Assembly (NCBI GenBank): GCA_019689955.1
Contig: JADGGM010000013.1
Span: 1 to 14,347 of the forward strand
DNA length: 14,347 bases
Origin: Gemmatimonadaceae bacterium
GTDB lineage: Bacteria > Gemmatimonadota > Gemmatimonadetes > Gemmatimonadales > Gemmatimonadaceae
Reading direction: 5' to 3'
Below are positions 6,191 through 14,347 of the stretch, one piece after another; the first letter of the stretch is position 1; every line of letters begins with the position of its first letter. Under the pieces are notes generated by a model. The model made no database searches, was not told the DNA's origin, and saw nothing but the letters and a program-made list of their open reading frames with translations. A program made the translations under genes and the position numbers.

Positions 6191-9010
6191 TCACCCCAGG
6201 AGGAGCTCCACGGGCGCGTCCCGGAGCAGATCGCCCAGGCGAAGCGTCCCATGGATCTCCCCGTCGCCGATGCAGCGCCGCCAGACGCCGACGCCGAGCG
6301 TTTCCGGCGCGTCGAGCCGCGTCTCTTCCCACACCGCGCCGACCGGCGCGCCCGCTCCGAGCGCCACGGTGAAGCGCGGGACCACGGTGAGCGCGTACTG
6401 CGCCCCATACCGCCTGACGAATGCGACGACGTGCGCGCTGCGCGCCCCCACGGCGCGGACGGGCTCGTACGTTCCCGCGGCGAAGAGCGCGGGGTGTGCG
6501 CGGCGGGCGGCGAGTGTACGGTGCAGCACATAGAGCTTGAGCCGTCCATCCTCCGGGTGCGCCGCGAGCGCGCCGAGCGTTTCGCCACGGAGCGTGTCGA
6601 GCGCACGCGCGCGCGCCTCGAAGTCCACGGGGTGGCGGTTGTCGGGGTCGACGAGGGTGAAGTTCCACAGCTCATCGCCCTGATACACATCCGGCGTGCC
6701 GGGGGCGGTGGTGTAGACGAGCGTGCGCGCGAGCGCGTTCCAGAGCCCCGGGCGGGCGATGCGCGCGGCGAAGCGGGCCACGTCGTCGAGCACGGGGGAG
6801 CGTTCGGCGAAGAGCGCGTCGAGGTACGCGTCGAGCGCGCGTTCGACCGCCGCATCGGGGTCGGTCCACGACGTGCGCGCCTTGGCCTCGCGCATCGCCT
6901 TGCGCATGTGCTCGCGCACGCGCTCCAGGAGCGCCGCGCGCGCAGCGTGGTCGGGCGGCTCCAGCGGCCAGATCCCCACGATGGTTTGATACGCGAGATA
7001 CTCGGTGTGCGCATCCGGCGCGAGGCGGCCGCGGACGCGCGTGCGGGCAGAGCGCATCCGCGCGCGCCACGCGGTCACCGCCGCGCTCCACGCGTCGGGG
7101 AGCTCGGAGAGCACGTCGAGCCGTGCGCGGACGTCGGCGCTGCGCTTGGTGTCGTGCGTGCTGACGGTGAGGAGGCTCGCCGGCCAGCGCGCCGCGCGCT
7201 CGGCGTTCGCCGCGTGGAGCCGCTCGACCGCGTGTGCCAGCGGGCGGTCGGGGGTGCCGCCAACTTCGTCGAGCGACGCGAGCGGGGCGTAGCGGTAGAG
7301 CGCCGTGTCTTCCACCCCCTTGGCCGCCGCCGGGCCGCTCGTCTGCTGGAAGAGCTGCACGACGCGCGCGCGGGCGGTGCGCTCCTCGGCGGGGAGCGCG
7401 CCGGCATCATGCAGGAGGAGCACGTCGGTGAGGAGCGCGAGCGCGGCCGGATCGGCGCCGCCGCGTTCGCGCGCGGCGGCGAGCGCCCGGTCCACGACGC
7501 GGCGGTCCTCCGGGTCCACGCGCTCGTTCCGCGGCACGATGTACGTCCGGTACACCGGGAGCGCGGCGATGAGCTCGATGATCGCCTCGGCGAGCGCGCT
7601 CCGCGCGAGGTCTGCGGTGCGCGGATCGCGCGCCGCGACCGGGGCGAGCAGTCGCGCGAGACGCCGCACGTCGGCGGCGAGCGAGGTGCGGAGCACGTGC
7701 ACCTTGGCGCGGTACGCCACGTCGGCGAAGCGCAGCGGGTGATGCCGCACGCCGATGAGGTGGCGATAGAAGTCCTCGATCGCCTCGTATCCCGCGGGAG
7801 CGATGAAGATCGCCTCGAGGGCGTTCAGGAGCTCGTATCCCGTCGTCCCCTGCACCGGCCAGTCGGCGCGCAGCCGCTCGTCTCCGGAGAGGACCTTCTC
7901 CACGAAGAGCGCGACCGGCGCGTCCGCGCCCCTCGCGCCGGGTGACGGCGTGACCGCGCGGCGGAGGCGCTCGAGATAGGCCTGCGGATCGCGCAGGCCG
8001 TCGATGTGGTCCACGCGGAGCGCGTCGGCCCGCCCTTCGCGCACCCAGCGGATCACGCGCCGGTGCGTGGCGGCGAAGACGGCGGGGTCCTCCATGCGGA
8101 GCGCGACGAGCTCGTTGATGTCGAAGAAGCGGCGGTAGTTGATCTCCTCCGCCGCGCGACGCCAGAACACGAGCGCGTACACCTGCGCATCGAGGAGCGC
8201 GCGCATCCGCCGCGCTCCCTCGGCGCCGGTGGCGAAGGCGTGCGCGGCGAGGTCGAGCGTGTCGCGCGCGGGGCCGGAGCCTTCGTAGAGTTGCTCGAGC
8301 CGGCGGAGGAGCTCGGGGCCGTCGCGCCGGCGGCGCGCGACGCGCTCGGGGGCGGCCGTGCGACGCGACGGGAGGAGGCGCATCGCGCGCAGGAGCGCGG
8401 CGAGCGTGTCGCCCTCGTGCGCGGTGGCCGGCGCCGCGCGCAGCACATCGGCCGCGGGGGCGAGCACGTGCGGGAGGGTGGCCGGGTCGAGGGGGAAGGA
8501 ATGATCGAAGTAGTGGACGCGGAGCCGCCCCGCATCGAACCGCAGCCCGATCTCCCCGCGCGCGAGCACCGCGCCGAGCCGGTCGCCGAGTATCGGCATG
8601 AGCACGCGCCCCTGCGCACCGGTGCGCGGCTCGCGCCAGTCGATGTCGAACCAGGCCGCGTACGGCGAGGCGGGGCCGTTGGCGAAGAGATCGTCCCAGA
8701 ACGGATTGTCCTGCCCCACCCCCATGTGGTTCGGGACGATGTCGAGCAGGAGCCCCATCCCGTGCGCGTGCAGCGCGGCGACGAGCGCGGCCCAGTCGTC
8801 GTCGGTCCCCAGCTCGGGGTCGAGGCGCGTGGGGTCGACGACGTCGTAGCCGTGCGAGCTCCCGGGGCGCGAGGAGAGGACGGGGGAGAGATAGAGGTGC
8901 GAGATGCCGAGGCGTGCGAGGTAGGGGACCGCCGCGCGCGCCCGCGCGAGCGGGACCTCGCGATTCACCTGCATCCGATACGTGGCCCGAAGCAGCGGCC
9001 GGCCGCTCAC
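6191..9010 (-). CDS. treY: Maltooligosyl-trehalose synthase (GH13)
   Basis: Isomerises the reducing-end alpha-1,4 bond of maltodextrins to alpha,alpha-1,1, giving maltooligosyl-trehalose (cytoplasm, TreY-TreZ trehalose pathway). The 939-residue protein starts with RATYRMQVN and LGISHLYLSPVLSS, the TreY N-terminal signature. GH13 regions are clear: DIVPNHMGV; ALRVDHIDGL with nucleophile D334; LFVEKVLSGDE with acid/base E371; VSTHDTKRS with D620. TreY-specific stretches include GTTGYELLN, AAKGVEDTALYRY and FTLVDPDNRHPVDFE. It is at the long end of the family (about 700-950). The start is GTG at 9008-9010, overlapping the malQ stop by 4 nt (GTGA). There is no good Shine-Dalgarno sequence, so translation is probably coupled to malQ. 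TreZ, its usual partner, is not in the window. Confidence 0.95.
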   Translation of the reverse strand: MSGRPLLRATYRMQVNREVPLARARAAVPYLARLGISHLYLSPVLSSRPGSSHGYDVVDPTRLDPELGTDDDWAALVAALHAHGMGLLLDIVPNHMGVGQDNPFWDDLFANGPASPYAAWFDIDWREPRTGAQGRVLMPILGDRLGAVLARGEIGLRFDAGRLRVHYFDHSFPLDPATLPHVLAPAADVLRAAPATAHEGDTLAALLRAMRLLPSRRTAAPERVARRRRDGPELLRRLEQLYEGSGPARDTLDLAAHAFATGAEGARRMRALLDAQVYALVFWRRAAEEINYRRFFDINELVALRMEDPAVFAATHRRVIRWVREGRADALRVDHIDGLRDPQAYLERLRRAVTPSPGARGADAPVALFVEKVLSGDERLRADWPVQGTTGYELLNALEAIFIAPAGYEAIEDFYRHLIGVRHHPLRFADVAYRAKVHVLRTSLAADVRRLARLLAPVAARDPRTADLARSALAEAIIELIAALPVYRTYIVPRNERVDPEDRRVVDRALAAARERGGADPAALALLTDVLLLHDAGALPAEERTARARVVQLFQQTSGPAAAKGVEDTALYRYAPLASLDEVGGTPDRPLAHAVERLHAANAERAARWPASLLTVSTHDTKRSADVRARLDVLSELPDAWSAAVTAWRARMRSARTRVRGRLAPDAHTEYLAYQTIVGIWPLEPPDHAARAALLERVREHMRKAMREAKARTSWTDPDAAVERALDAYLDALFAERSPVLDDVARFAARIARPGLWNALARTLVYTTAPGTPDVYQGDELWNFTLVDPDNRHPVDFEARARALDTLRGETLGALAAHPEDGRLKLYVLHRTLAARRAHPALFAAGTYEPVRAVGARSAHVVAFVRRYGAQYALTVVPRFTVALGAGAPVGAVWEETRLDAPETLGVGVWRRCIGDGEIHGTLRLGDLLRDAPVELLLG

Positions 9011-11163
9011 GGGTCCGCCGGCCGCTCACACTGGAGGGCAGCGGCCACGTCCGCGCTCGCGGACAGCTCCTCGATCGGTACGCGCATGCGCCGCGTCCAG
9101 CTCGGGAAGCGGTCGGCGCCGACGCCGGGGATGTTCACGGGCTCGACCTCGCCGGTGAGATCGTCGAGCGAGAGCCCCACGAGGAGCGCAGGGGTGGCGC
9201 ACAGGAAGCGGTGCACGGCGCCGCACAGCGCCGCCCCATCGGGGGGCGGCTCGGCCGCGCCGGCGAGCGCGCCATCCCCCACGAGCCGCGCGAGCAGCGC
9301 ACGCCGCAGCCGCTCGCGCGCGCTCCACGCCTCGGCGAGCTCCTCCGCGGTCTCGATCAACCCCAGCTCCTGCCTCAGCACGATGTCTCTCCCTTGCCAG
9401 AACCCGGCCAGCGGCGCCATGTCGTGCGTGTCGGCGGTGGCGAGGGAGAGCGGCTCGTACTGTGCGCCGGGGCGGAACGTTCCGTCTGCTTCCCGCTCGA
9501 ACATCATCACGCGCGACGACAGGATCCCCCACCGCTTGAGCGTACCAGGCACCTCCGGCGGGATGGTGCCGAGGTCTTCGCCGACGATGAGCGCGCGGTG
9601 GCGCGCGGCCTCGAGGGCGAGGATGCCGAGCAGGTCGTTCGCCGGGAAGCGCACGTAGGCACCGTCGCGCCCGGTCTTCCCGGCGGGGATCCAGAACTGG
9701 CGGAAGAGCCCGAGGACGTGATCGATGCGCAGGGCGCCGCCGTGCCGGAGCGACGCGCGCAGCACGGCGATCCAGTACGCGTACCGGGTCTCGTAGAGCC
9801 GGTGCGGGGAGATGGGGGGGAGCCCCCAGTTCTGCCCGCTCGCCGAGTAGTCGTCGGGCGGGGCGCCGACGGCGACGTCGAAGAGGAAGAGATCGGGGTA
9901 GGCCCAGGTATCGCTCCCGCTCGCGCCGGTCCCGATGGCGAGGTCCTGGTAGAGCCCGATCGTGAGCCCCGCCGCGCGTCCGCGCTCCGCGGCGGCAGCG
10001 AGCTGGCGGTCGAGCTCGAACTGGACCCACTTGTGAAAGCCGACCGCTTCGCGATGCGCCTCGCGGAACGCGGCGACCTCGGGGGACGCCGGCGTGCGGT
10101 ACGGCGCGGGCCACCGTTGCCACGGCGTGTGCGGCGCGCCGGGCTCGGTGAAGTGCTCCTCGAGCGCGCGGAAGACGGCGAAGGTGGTGAGCGCGTCCCC
10201 TTCCTCCTCGACGTAGCGGGCGTACGCGCGGTCGCGCGCGTCGCCGGTGCCGTGGTGGGTCGCGAGGAAAGCGCGGTGGAGCGCGTCGAGGAGCGGCCGC
10301 TGGAGCGCGGCGATGCGCTCGTACGCGACGCGGTCGCTTGCGCGCAGGTCGGCGAGCGCGCGCTGCACGGGCTCGGAGGCGAGGTACCGGCGCGCCTCTT
10401 CGGACGCGGCCAGCTCGGGGATCGCCTCGACGTCGAGGTAGATGGGGTTGCGGTACAGCCGGCTCACGGGGCCGTAGGGGGAGATGTCGGTCCCGTGGTT
10501 GCGGAGCGCGTGGAGCGGGTTCACGCCGACGAAGGCGGCGCCGCGCCGGGCGCTCCACTCGGCGAGCGTGGCGAGGTCGCCGAAGGTGCCGACGCCCCAG
10601 TTACGCGCGCTGCGCAGGCTGTACAGGTTGGCGATGATCCCGAACGCGCGCCGCGACGGCACGGGGCACGACGACGGCGCGACGATCAGCGTCTGCTCCC
10701 CCTCGTGCACCGCGCCGCGCACGCCGAGCGTGAGGCGCATGCGGTAGTAGCCCGTCTCGATGAACGGCGCGAGCCCGATGTTGGCGACCCCCGCGTGCGT
10801 CCGCTCGATGCGACCCTCGTGGCGCGTCACCGCCCCGCGCTCGTCGCGCAGCTCGCAGGCGTACTCGATCGATCCATCGGGGGGGAGCGCCCATTCCTCG
10901 GGGACGCGGAACTGGACGGTGCTCTCCCACGCCTCCGACTCCGGCACCACGCGTACCGGGGGGACGATGCGCCGCCGTTCGCGCGCCTCGAGCGCCTCGA
11001 GCGCGTCGCGTGCCGCGTCCTCGGTGGCGGCATCGATCCCCATCGCCGCGAGGATCGCGACGCGGGTGTCGTCCGACGTGATGCGGCGCTCCCCCCGCTG
11101 ATCGACGTACGCGGGGAGGATCCCGAGCCGCGCGGCGAGCGCGTGCAGGGCCGGCGAAGGCAT
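9007..11163 (-). CDS. malQ: 4-alpha-glucanotransferase (amylomaltase, GH77)
   Basis: Transfers alpha-1,4-glucan segments between maltodextrins, releasing glucose, in the cytoplasm. The 718 residues match the long E. coli-type MalQ: about 170 residues of N-terminal non-catalytic beta-domain, then the barrel starting at FGIIANLYSLRSARNWGVG (about 173). The GH77 motif SPYGPVSRLYRNPIYLD is near residue 230. The catalytic triad is visible: nucleophile D481 in LRIDHVLG, acid/base E529 in VGEDLG, stabiliser D581 in DTHDMAPL. The spacings of 48 and 52 residues equal those I recall for E. coli MalQ (D448/E496/D548). The ATG at 11163 is 34 nt after the glgB stop, with a distant GGGGAG about 14 nt upstream. 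The 3' end overlaps treY by 4 nt. It would lengthen or recycle short maltodextrins released by debranching, feeding both TreY and GlgP. Confidence 0.95.
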   Translation of the reverse strand: MPSPALHALAARLGILPAYVDQRGERRITSDDTRVAILAAMGIDAATEDAARDALEALEARERRRIVPPVRVVPESEAWESTVQFRVPEEWALPPDGSIEYACELRDERGAVTRHEGRIERTHAGVANIGLAPFIETGYYRMRLTLGVRGAVHEGEQTLIVAPSSCPVPSRRAFGIIANLYSLRSARNWGVGTFGDLATLAEWSARRGAAFVGVNPLHALRNHGTDISPYGPVSRLYRNPIYLDVEAIPELAASEEARRYLASEPVQRALADLRASDRVAYERIAALQRPLLDALHRAFLATHHGTGDARDRAYARYVEEEGDALTTFAVFRALEEHFTEPGAPHTPWQRWPAPYRTPASPEVAAFREAHREAVGFHKWVQFELDRQLAAAAERGRAAGLTIGLYQDLAIGTGASGSDTWAYPDLFLFDVAVGAPPDDYSASGQNWGLPPISPHRLYETRYAYWIAVLRASLRHGGALRIDHVLGLFRQFWIPAGKTGRDGAYVRFPANDLLGILALEAARHRALIVGEDLGTIPPEVPGTLKRWGILSSRVMMFEREADGTFRPGAQYEPLSLATADTHDMAPLAGFWQGRDIVLRQELGLIETAEELAEAWSARERLRRALLARLVGDGALAGAAEPPPDGAALCGAVHRFLCATPALLVGLSLDDLTGEVEPVNIPGVGADRFPSWTRRMRVPIEELSASADVAAALQCERPADP

Positions 11164-11197
11164 GCCGAGTCGCGGCGCTCCCCGAGCCGGCGCGCCG

Positions 11198-13381
11198 TCA
11201 GCCGCGGAGCGTGAGGACGAGCGCGCCCAGCGGCGGCAACGTCAGGCGCACCGACTGCTCGTACCCGTGAAACGCGGCCGGCTCCGTGTCGATCGTCGTG
11301 GGGGTCACGACCTCGCTCCCTCCGAACCGGCGGTCATCGCTCGAGAAGAGCTGCACGTACATCCCCGCGGCCGGCACGCCGATGCGGTAGTCCTCGCGCG
11401 GCACCGGGGTGAAGTTGAGCACGATCACCAGGTGGTCGTCGCCGTCGTGGCGGACGTAGGAGATCACCGAGTTCATCGCGTCGGCCACGTCGATCCAGCG
11501 GAAGCCGTCGGGGTCGTAGTCGCGGCGCCAGAGCGCGGGGTGCTCGCGATAGAGGCGCCCGAGCTGCTCCACGTAGAACCCGAAGCTCGCGTGCAGCGGC
11601 TCGGCGGCCAGGTGCCAGTCGAGGCTCACGTCGTGGTTCCACTCGTTCCACGGCGCGAGCTCGGTGCCCATGAAGAGGAGCTTCTTCCCCGGGCGCGTGT
11701 ACTGGTAGGCCAGGAGGAGGCGGAGGTTCGCGAACTTCTGCCACCGGTCCCCCGGCATCTTCTCGAGCAGCGAGCGCTTGAGGTGCACCACCTCGTCGTG
11801 CGACAGCGGCATGATGAAGCGCTCAGTGTACTCGTAGAGCATCGCGAACGTGATCGTGTTCTGGTGGTGCGAGCGGTAGATCGGGTCGACGGCGAAGTAC
11901 GAGAGGGTGTCGTGCATCCACCCCATGTTCCACTTGAACGAGAACCCGAGCCCGCCCTCCGACGTCGGTTTCGTGACGCCGGGCCACGCGGTCGATTCCT
12001 CGGCCACGGTGATGGCCCCCGGCGCCTCGGCGTGCACGGCGTCGTTCATCGCCTGGAGGAAGGCGATCGCCTCGAGGTTCTCGCGCCCGCCGTGCACGTT
12101 GCGGAGCCACTCCCCCGGGCGGCGGCTGTAGTCGAGGTAGAGCATCGATGCGACGGCGTCCACGCGCAGGCCGTCGATGTGGAACGCCACGGTCCAGTAG
12201 AGCGCGTTGGCGATGAGAAAGTTGCGGACCTCGTTGCGCCCGTAGTTGAAGATCAGCGTCCCCCAGTCCGGGTGCTCGCCGAGTCGCGGGTCCTCGTGCT
12301 CGAAGAGCGCGGTGCCGTCGAAGCGGCGGAGCGCGTAGTCATCGCGCGGGAAGTGCGCCGGCACCCAATCGAGGATCACCCCGATCCCCGCGGCGTGGCA
12401 CGTGTCCACGAAGTAACGGAAGTCGTCGGGCGATCCGTAGCGTGCGGTGGGGGCGTAGTAGCCGGTCACCTGGTAGCCCCACGAGCCGGTGAACGGGTGC
12501 TCCATCACCGGGAGGAGCTCGATGTGCGTGAAGCCGAGCCGTTTGACGTGCTCCACGAGGCGCGGGGCGATCTCGCGGTAGGTGAGCGGGCGGTCCCCTT
12601 CCTCCGGCACGCGCGCCCAGGAGCCGAGGTGCACCTCGTAGATCAGCATCGGCTCGCGCGCCAGGTCGCGCCGCGCGCGCGCCTCGAGCCACGCGGCGTC
12701 CTGCCACACGTACGTGTCCTGCCGCACGACGCGCGACGCCGTGGCCGGCGGCGCCTCCATGGCGAACGCGAACGGGTCGGTCTTGAGCCGCAGCGCGCCG
12801 TCCTGCGTGAGGATCTCGAACTTGTAGAGCGCGCCCGGCTCCACGCCCGGCACGAACAGCTCGAAGACGCCCGAGCTCCCGATCATGCGCATCGGGAAGA
12901 TCCGCCCGTCCCAGCCGTTGAAGTCTCCCACGACGCTCACGCGCCGCGCCGTCGGCGCCCACACGGCGAACGCGGTGCCCGATTCCCCGTCGATCGTCCG
13001 CGGGTGCGCGCCCATCACTTCCCACAGGCGCCGGTGCGTCCCCTCGTTGAACAGGTGCACGTCGAGCTGCCCGACCGTCGGGAGGAAGCGGTACGGGTCG
13101 CCGCGCTCCCACGTGGAGCCGTCGGCGAAGTGGAAGCGCAGGCGGTAGGCGAGGGGGAGCGCCGCGCCGGCGATCACCCCCGCGAACAGCCCCGGCTCCA
13201 CCGGCGCGAGCGGGACCGCGGTCCCGTCGCGGAGCACGCATTCGACGGCCGTCGCGTCGGGGTGCATCGCGCGCACCACGACCGCCGGTCCGTCGGGGCC
13301 GGTCGCGTCGTGGGCGCCGAGCACGGCGTGCGGGTCGCGGTGCTCGCCGGCGAGGAGACGGGCAACGTCAGTGGCGTTCAT
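11198..13381 (-). CDS. glgB: 1,4-alpha-glucan branching enzyme (GH13)
   Basis: Cuts an alpha-1,4 chain and re-attaches it through an alpha-1,6 bond, creating glycogen branches. The 727 residues match the full-length GlgB layout. An N-terminal extra beta-domain begins with the HRDPHAVLGAH motif, followed by the CBM48 module (VWAPTARRVSVVGDFNGWDG) at roughly 140-165. The catalytic barrel contains D338 (VILDWVPAHFP), nucleophile D408 (LRVDAVASMLYLDYSR), acid/base E461 (VAEEST) and D529 (LSHDEVVH). All four are offset by exactly +3 from the E. coli residues D335/D405/E458/D526, so the architecture is essentially undisturbed. The C-terminal all-beta domain ends LGALVLTLRG. The ATG at 13381 lies inside the end of glgX (14-nt overlap) and has no visible Shine-Dalgarno sequence, implying coupling to glgX. 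Confidence 0.97.
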   Translation of the reverse strand: MNATDVARLLAGEHRDPHAVLGAHDATGPDGPAVVVRAMHPDATAVECVLRDGTAVPLAPVEPGLFAGVIAGAALPLAYRLRFHFADGSTWERGDPYRFLPTVGQLDVHLFNEGTHRRLWEVMGAHPRTIDGESGTAFAVWAPTARRVSVVGDFNGWDGRIFPMRMIGSSGVFELFVPGVEPGALYKFEILTQDGALRLKTDPFAFAMEAPPATASRVVRQDTYVWQDAAWLEARARRDLAREPMLIYEVHLGSWARVPEEGDRPLTYREIAPRLVEHVKRLGFTHIELLPVMEHPFTGSWGYQVTGYYAPTARYGSPDDFRYFVDTCHAAGIGVILDWVPAHFPRDDYALRRFDGTALFEHEDPRLGEHPDWGTLIFNYGRNEVRNFLIANALYWTVAFHIDGLRVDAVASMLYLDYSRRPGEWLRNVHGGRENLEAIAFLQAMNDAVHAEAPGAITVAEESTAWPGVTKPTSEGGLGFSFKWNMGWMHDTLSYFAVDPIYRSHHQNTITFAMLYEYTERFIMPLSHDEVVHLKRSLLEKMPGDRWQKFANLRLLLAYQYTRPGKKLLFMGTELAPWNEWNHDVSLDWHLAAEPLHASFGFYVEQLGRLYREHPALWRRDYDPDGFRWIDVADAMNSVISYVRHDGDDHLVIVLNFTPVPREDYRIGVPAAGMYVQLFSSDDRRFGGSEVVTPTTIDTEPAAFHGYEQSVRLTLPPLGALVLTLRG

Positions 13382-14347
13382 TCGGTTCGTCGGTGTGTGC
13401 GAGGGCGTAGCGGAGCATCACGAGCGTGAACGGCGGGAGCGTCACCGTACCGTCAGCGGGGGGAGCCGGGTGCTCCTCGGCGGTGTTCACCATCATCTCC
13501 CACCGCCCGGGGGTCGGGAGCACGGGGAGGGTGAAGGATTGCACCCCCTCGCGGTTGTTCACGAGGAGGAGGAGCGTGTCGCCGTGGATCGGGCGGCCGC
13601 GGTCGTCGATCTCGTCGGACGCGTCGCCGCGAATGAGCATGCCGAGGGCGTGGCTGTCGGCCCGGTGCCAGTCGGCGTCGGTCATCTCCTGGGCGTCGGG
13701 GCGGAGCCAGGAGAGGTCCTTGATCCCCGATGCGTCGAGCGCCGCGCCGCGAAAGAAGCCGCGCCGCCGCAGCACCGGGTTGGCGTGCCGGATCGCGAGG
13801 ACGCGCCGCGTGAACTCGAGCAGGCTGCGCCGGCGCTCGTCCAGGTCCCAGTGCACCCACGTGGTGGGGTTGTCCTGCGCGTACGCGTTGTTGTTGCCGC
13901 ACTGCGTGCGCCCCATCTCGTCGCCGTGCGAGAGCATCGGGACGCCCTGCGAGAAGGCGAGCGTCGCGAGGAAGTTGCGCTTCGCGCGCTCGCGCCGCCG
14001 CACGGTGCGACGGTCGTCGGTGGGGCCCTCGACCCCCCAGTTGCGGCTGTAGTTCGCGTCGGTGCCGTCCTGGTTGTTCTCGCCGTTCGCCTCGTTGTGC
14101 TTCTGCTCGTAGCTCACGAGGTCCTCGAGCGTGAACCCGTCGTGCGCGGTCACGAAGTTGATGCTCGAGTACGGCCGGCGCCCGCTCCACTGATAGATGT
14201 CGCTGCTCCCCGAGAGCCGCGAGGCGAGCGTGCTCACCATCCCCGGGTCGCCGCGCCAGAAGCGGCGCACGTCGTCGCGGTACTGGCCGTTCCACTCGGC
14301 CCACCCGATGGGGAAGTTCCCCACCTGGTACCCGCCCGGCCCCACAT
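13368..14347 (-). CDS. glgX: Glycogen debranching enzyme GlgX/TreX, C-terminal part (5' end outside window)
   Basis: Hydrolyses alpha-1,6 branches of phosphorylase-limit glycogen, releasing maltodextrins. Only the last 325 complete codons are present; the reading frame runs off the right edge (partial codon at 14346-14347). Family landmarks are GPGGYQVGNFP and WAEWNGQYRD at the edge, VTAHDGFTLEDLVSYEQKHN (the fourth GH13 conserved region, with its Asp at 14139-14141), NEANGENNQDGTDANYSRN and SHGDEMGRTQCGNNNAY. A C-terminal beta-domain follows (TLLLLVNNREG; FTLVMLRYA). The catalytic nucleophile and acid/base lie in the missing part. Family members are around 650-750 residues, so about half is seen. 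The apparent first Met is a GTG that encodes an internal Val. As first visible gene of the operon, its promoter lies outside the window. The isoamylase-type TreX of TreX-Y-Z clusters belongs to the same family. Confidence 0.93.
   Translation of the reverse strand, partial: VGPGGYQVGNFPIGWAEWNGQYRDDVRRFWRGDPGMVSTLASRLSGSSDIYQWSGRRPYSSINFVTAHDGFTLEDLVSYEQKHNEANGENNQDGTDANYSRNWGVEGPTDDRRTVRRRERAKRNFLATLAFSQGVPMLSHGDEMGRTQCGNNNAYAQDNPTTWVHWDLDERRRSLLEFTRRVLAIRHANPVLRRRGFFRGAALDASGIKDLSWLRPDAQEMTDADWHRADSHALGMLIRGDASDEIDDRGRPIHGDTLLLLVNNREGVQSFTLPVLPTPGRWEMMVNTAEEHPAPPADGTVTLPPFTLVMLRYALAHTDEPNERH

Noticed and set aside
11198..13381. Possibility that this GH13 gene is the missing treZ
   Set aside because: All four GlgB active-site residues are at the E. 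coli positions plus 3, and the HRDPHAVLGAH and LSHDEVVH motifs are GlgB-specific, so it is a branching enzyme.
8914..13429. Very long + strand open frames opposite treY, malQ and glgB (about 766 and 755 codons)
   Set aside because: They are antisense mirrors of genes with clear catalytic motifs. Their translations are dominated by Arg, His, Val, Glu and Ala repeats without domains, as expected when GC-rich codons are read on the opposite strand.

Overview
The DNA is very GC-rich (about 70% by eye) with tightly packed bacterial genes, several GTG starts and long mirror-image open frames on the antisense strand. No gene in the window fixes the taxonomy. The gene style (a pseudo-receiver/AraC-type regulator, a tiny Cys-containing lipoprotein, a stand-alone TPR protein, very high GC) fits a soil or sediment bacterium such as Gemmatimonadota, but that assignment is inference.

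Left part (1-2571). The last 20 codons of an upstream gene run into a CPA2-type cation:proton antiporter through a TAATG overlap (+ strand). A regulator with a receiver-like N-terminus and a C-terminal AraC-type helix-turn-helix converges on it from the - strand. Diverging from the regulator is a 43-residue lipoprotein precursor. A perfect 12-bp hairpin then separates the lipoprotein gene from the convergent TPR gene and can serve both as terminator.

Middle (2572-4181). One TPR-repeat protein on the - strand is preceded by a 359-bp non-coding gap that is visibly less GC-rich than its surroundings.

Right part (4182-14347). This is an alpha-glucan (glycogen/trehalose) locus on the - strand, transcribed right to left: glgX (5' end cut by the window), glgB, malQ, treY, then after a 272-bp gap a short-form alpha-glucan phosphorylase (glgP). 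The first four genes overlap or nearly touch (14-nt overlap, 34-nt gap, 4-nt GTGA overlap), so they look like one operon. glgP may have its own promoter.

Together these enzymes branch the glucan (GlgB), trim it to glucose-1-phosphate (GlgP), remove the limit-dextrin branches (GlgX), rearrange the released maltodextrins (MalQ) and convert chain ends to maltooligosyl-trehalose (TreY). TreZ, which would release trehalose, and the synthesis genes glgA and glgC are not in the window; treZ may lie upstream of glgX. I see no mobile element, CRISPR array, RNA gene or clearly novel multi-gene system. The least explained items are the micro-lipoprotein, the pseudo-receiver regulator and the 359-bp gap.
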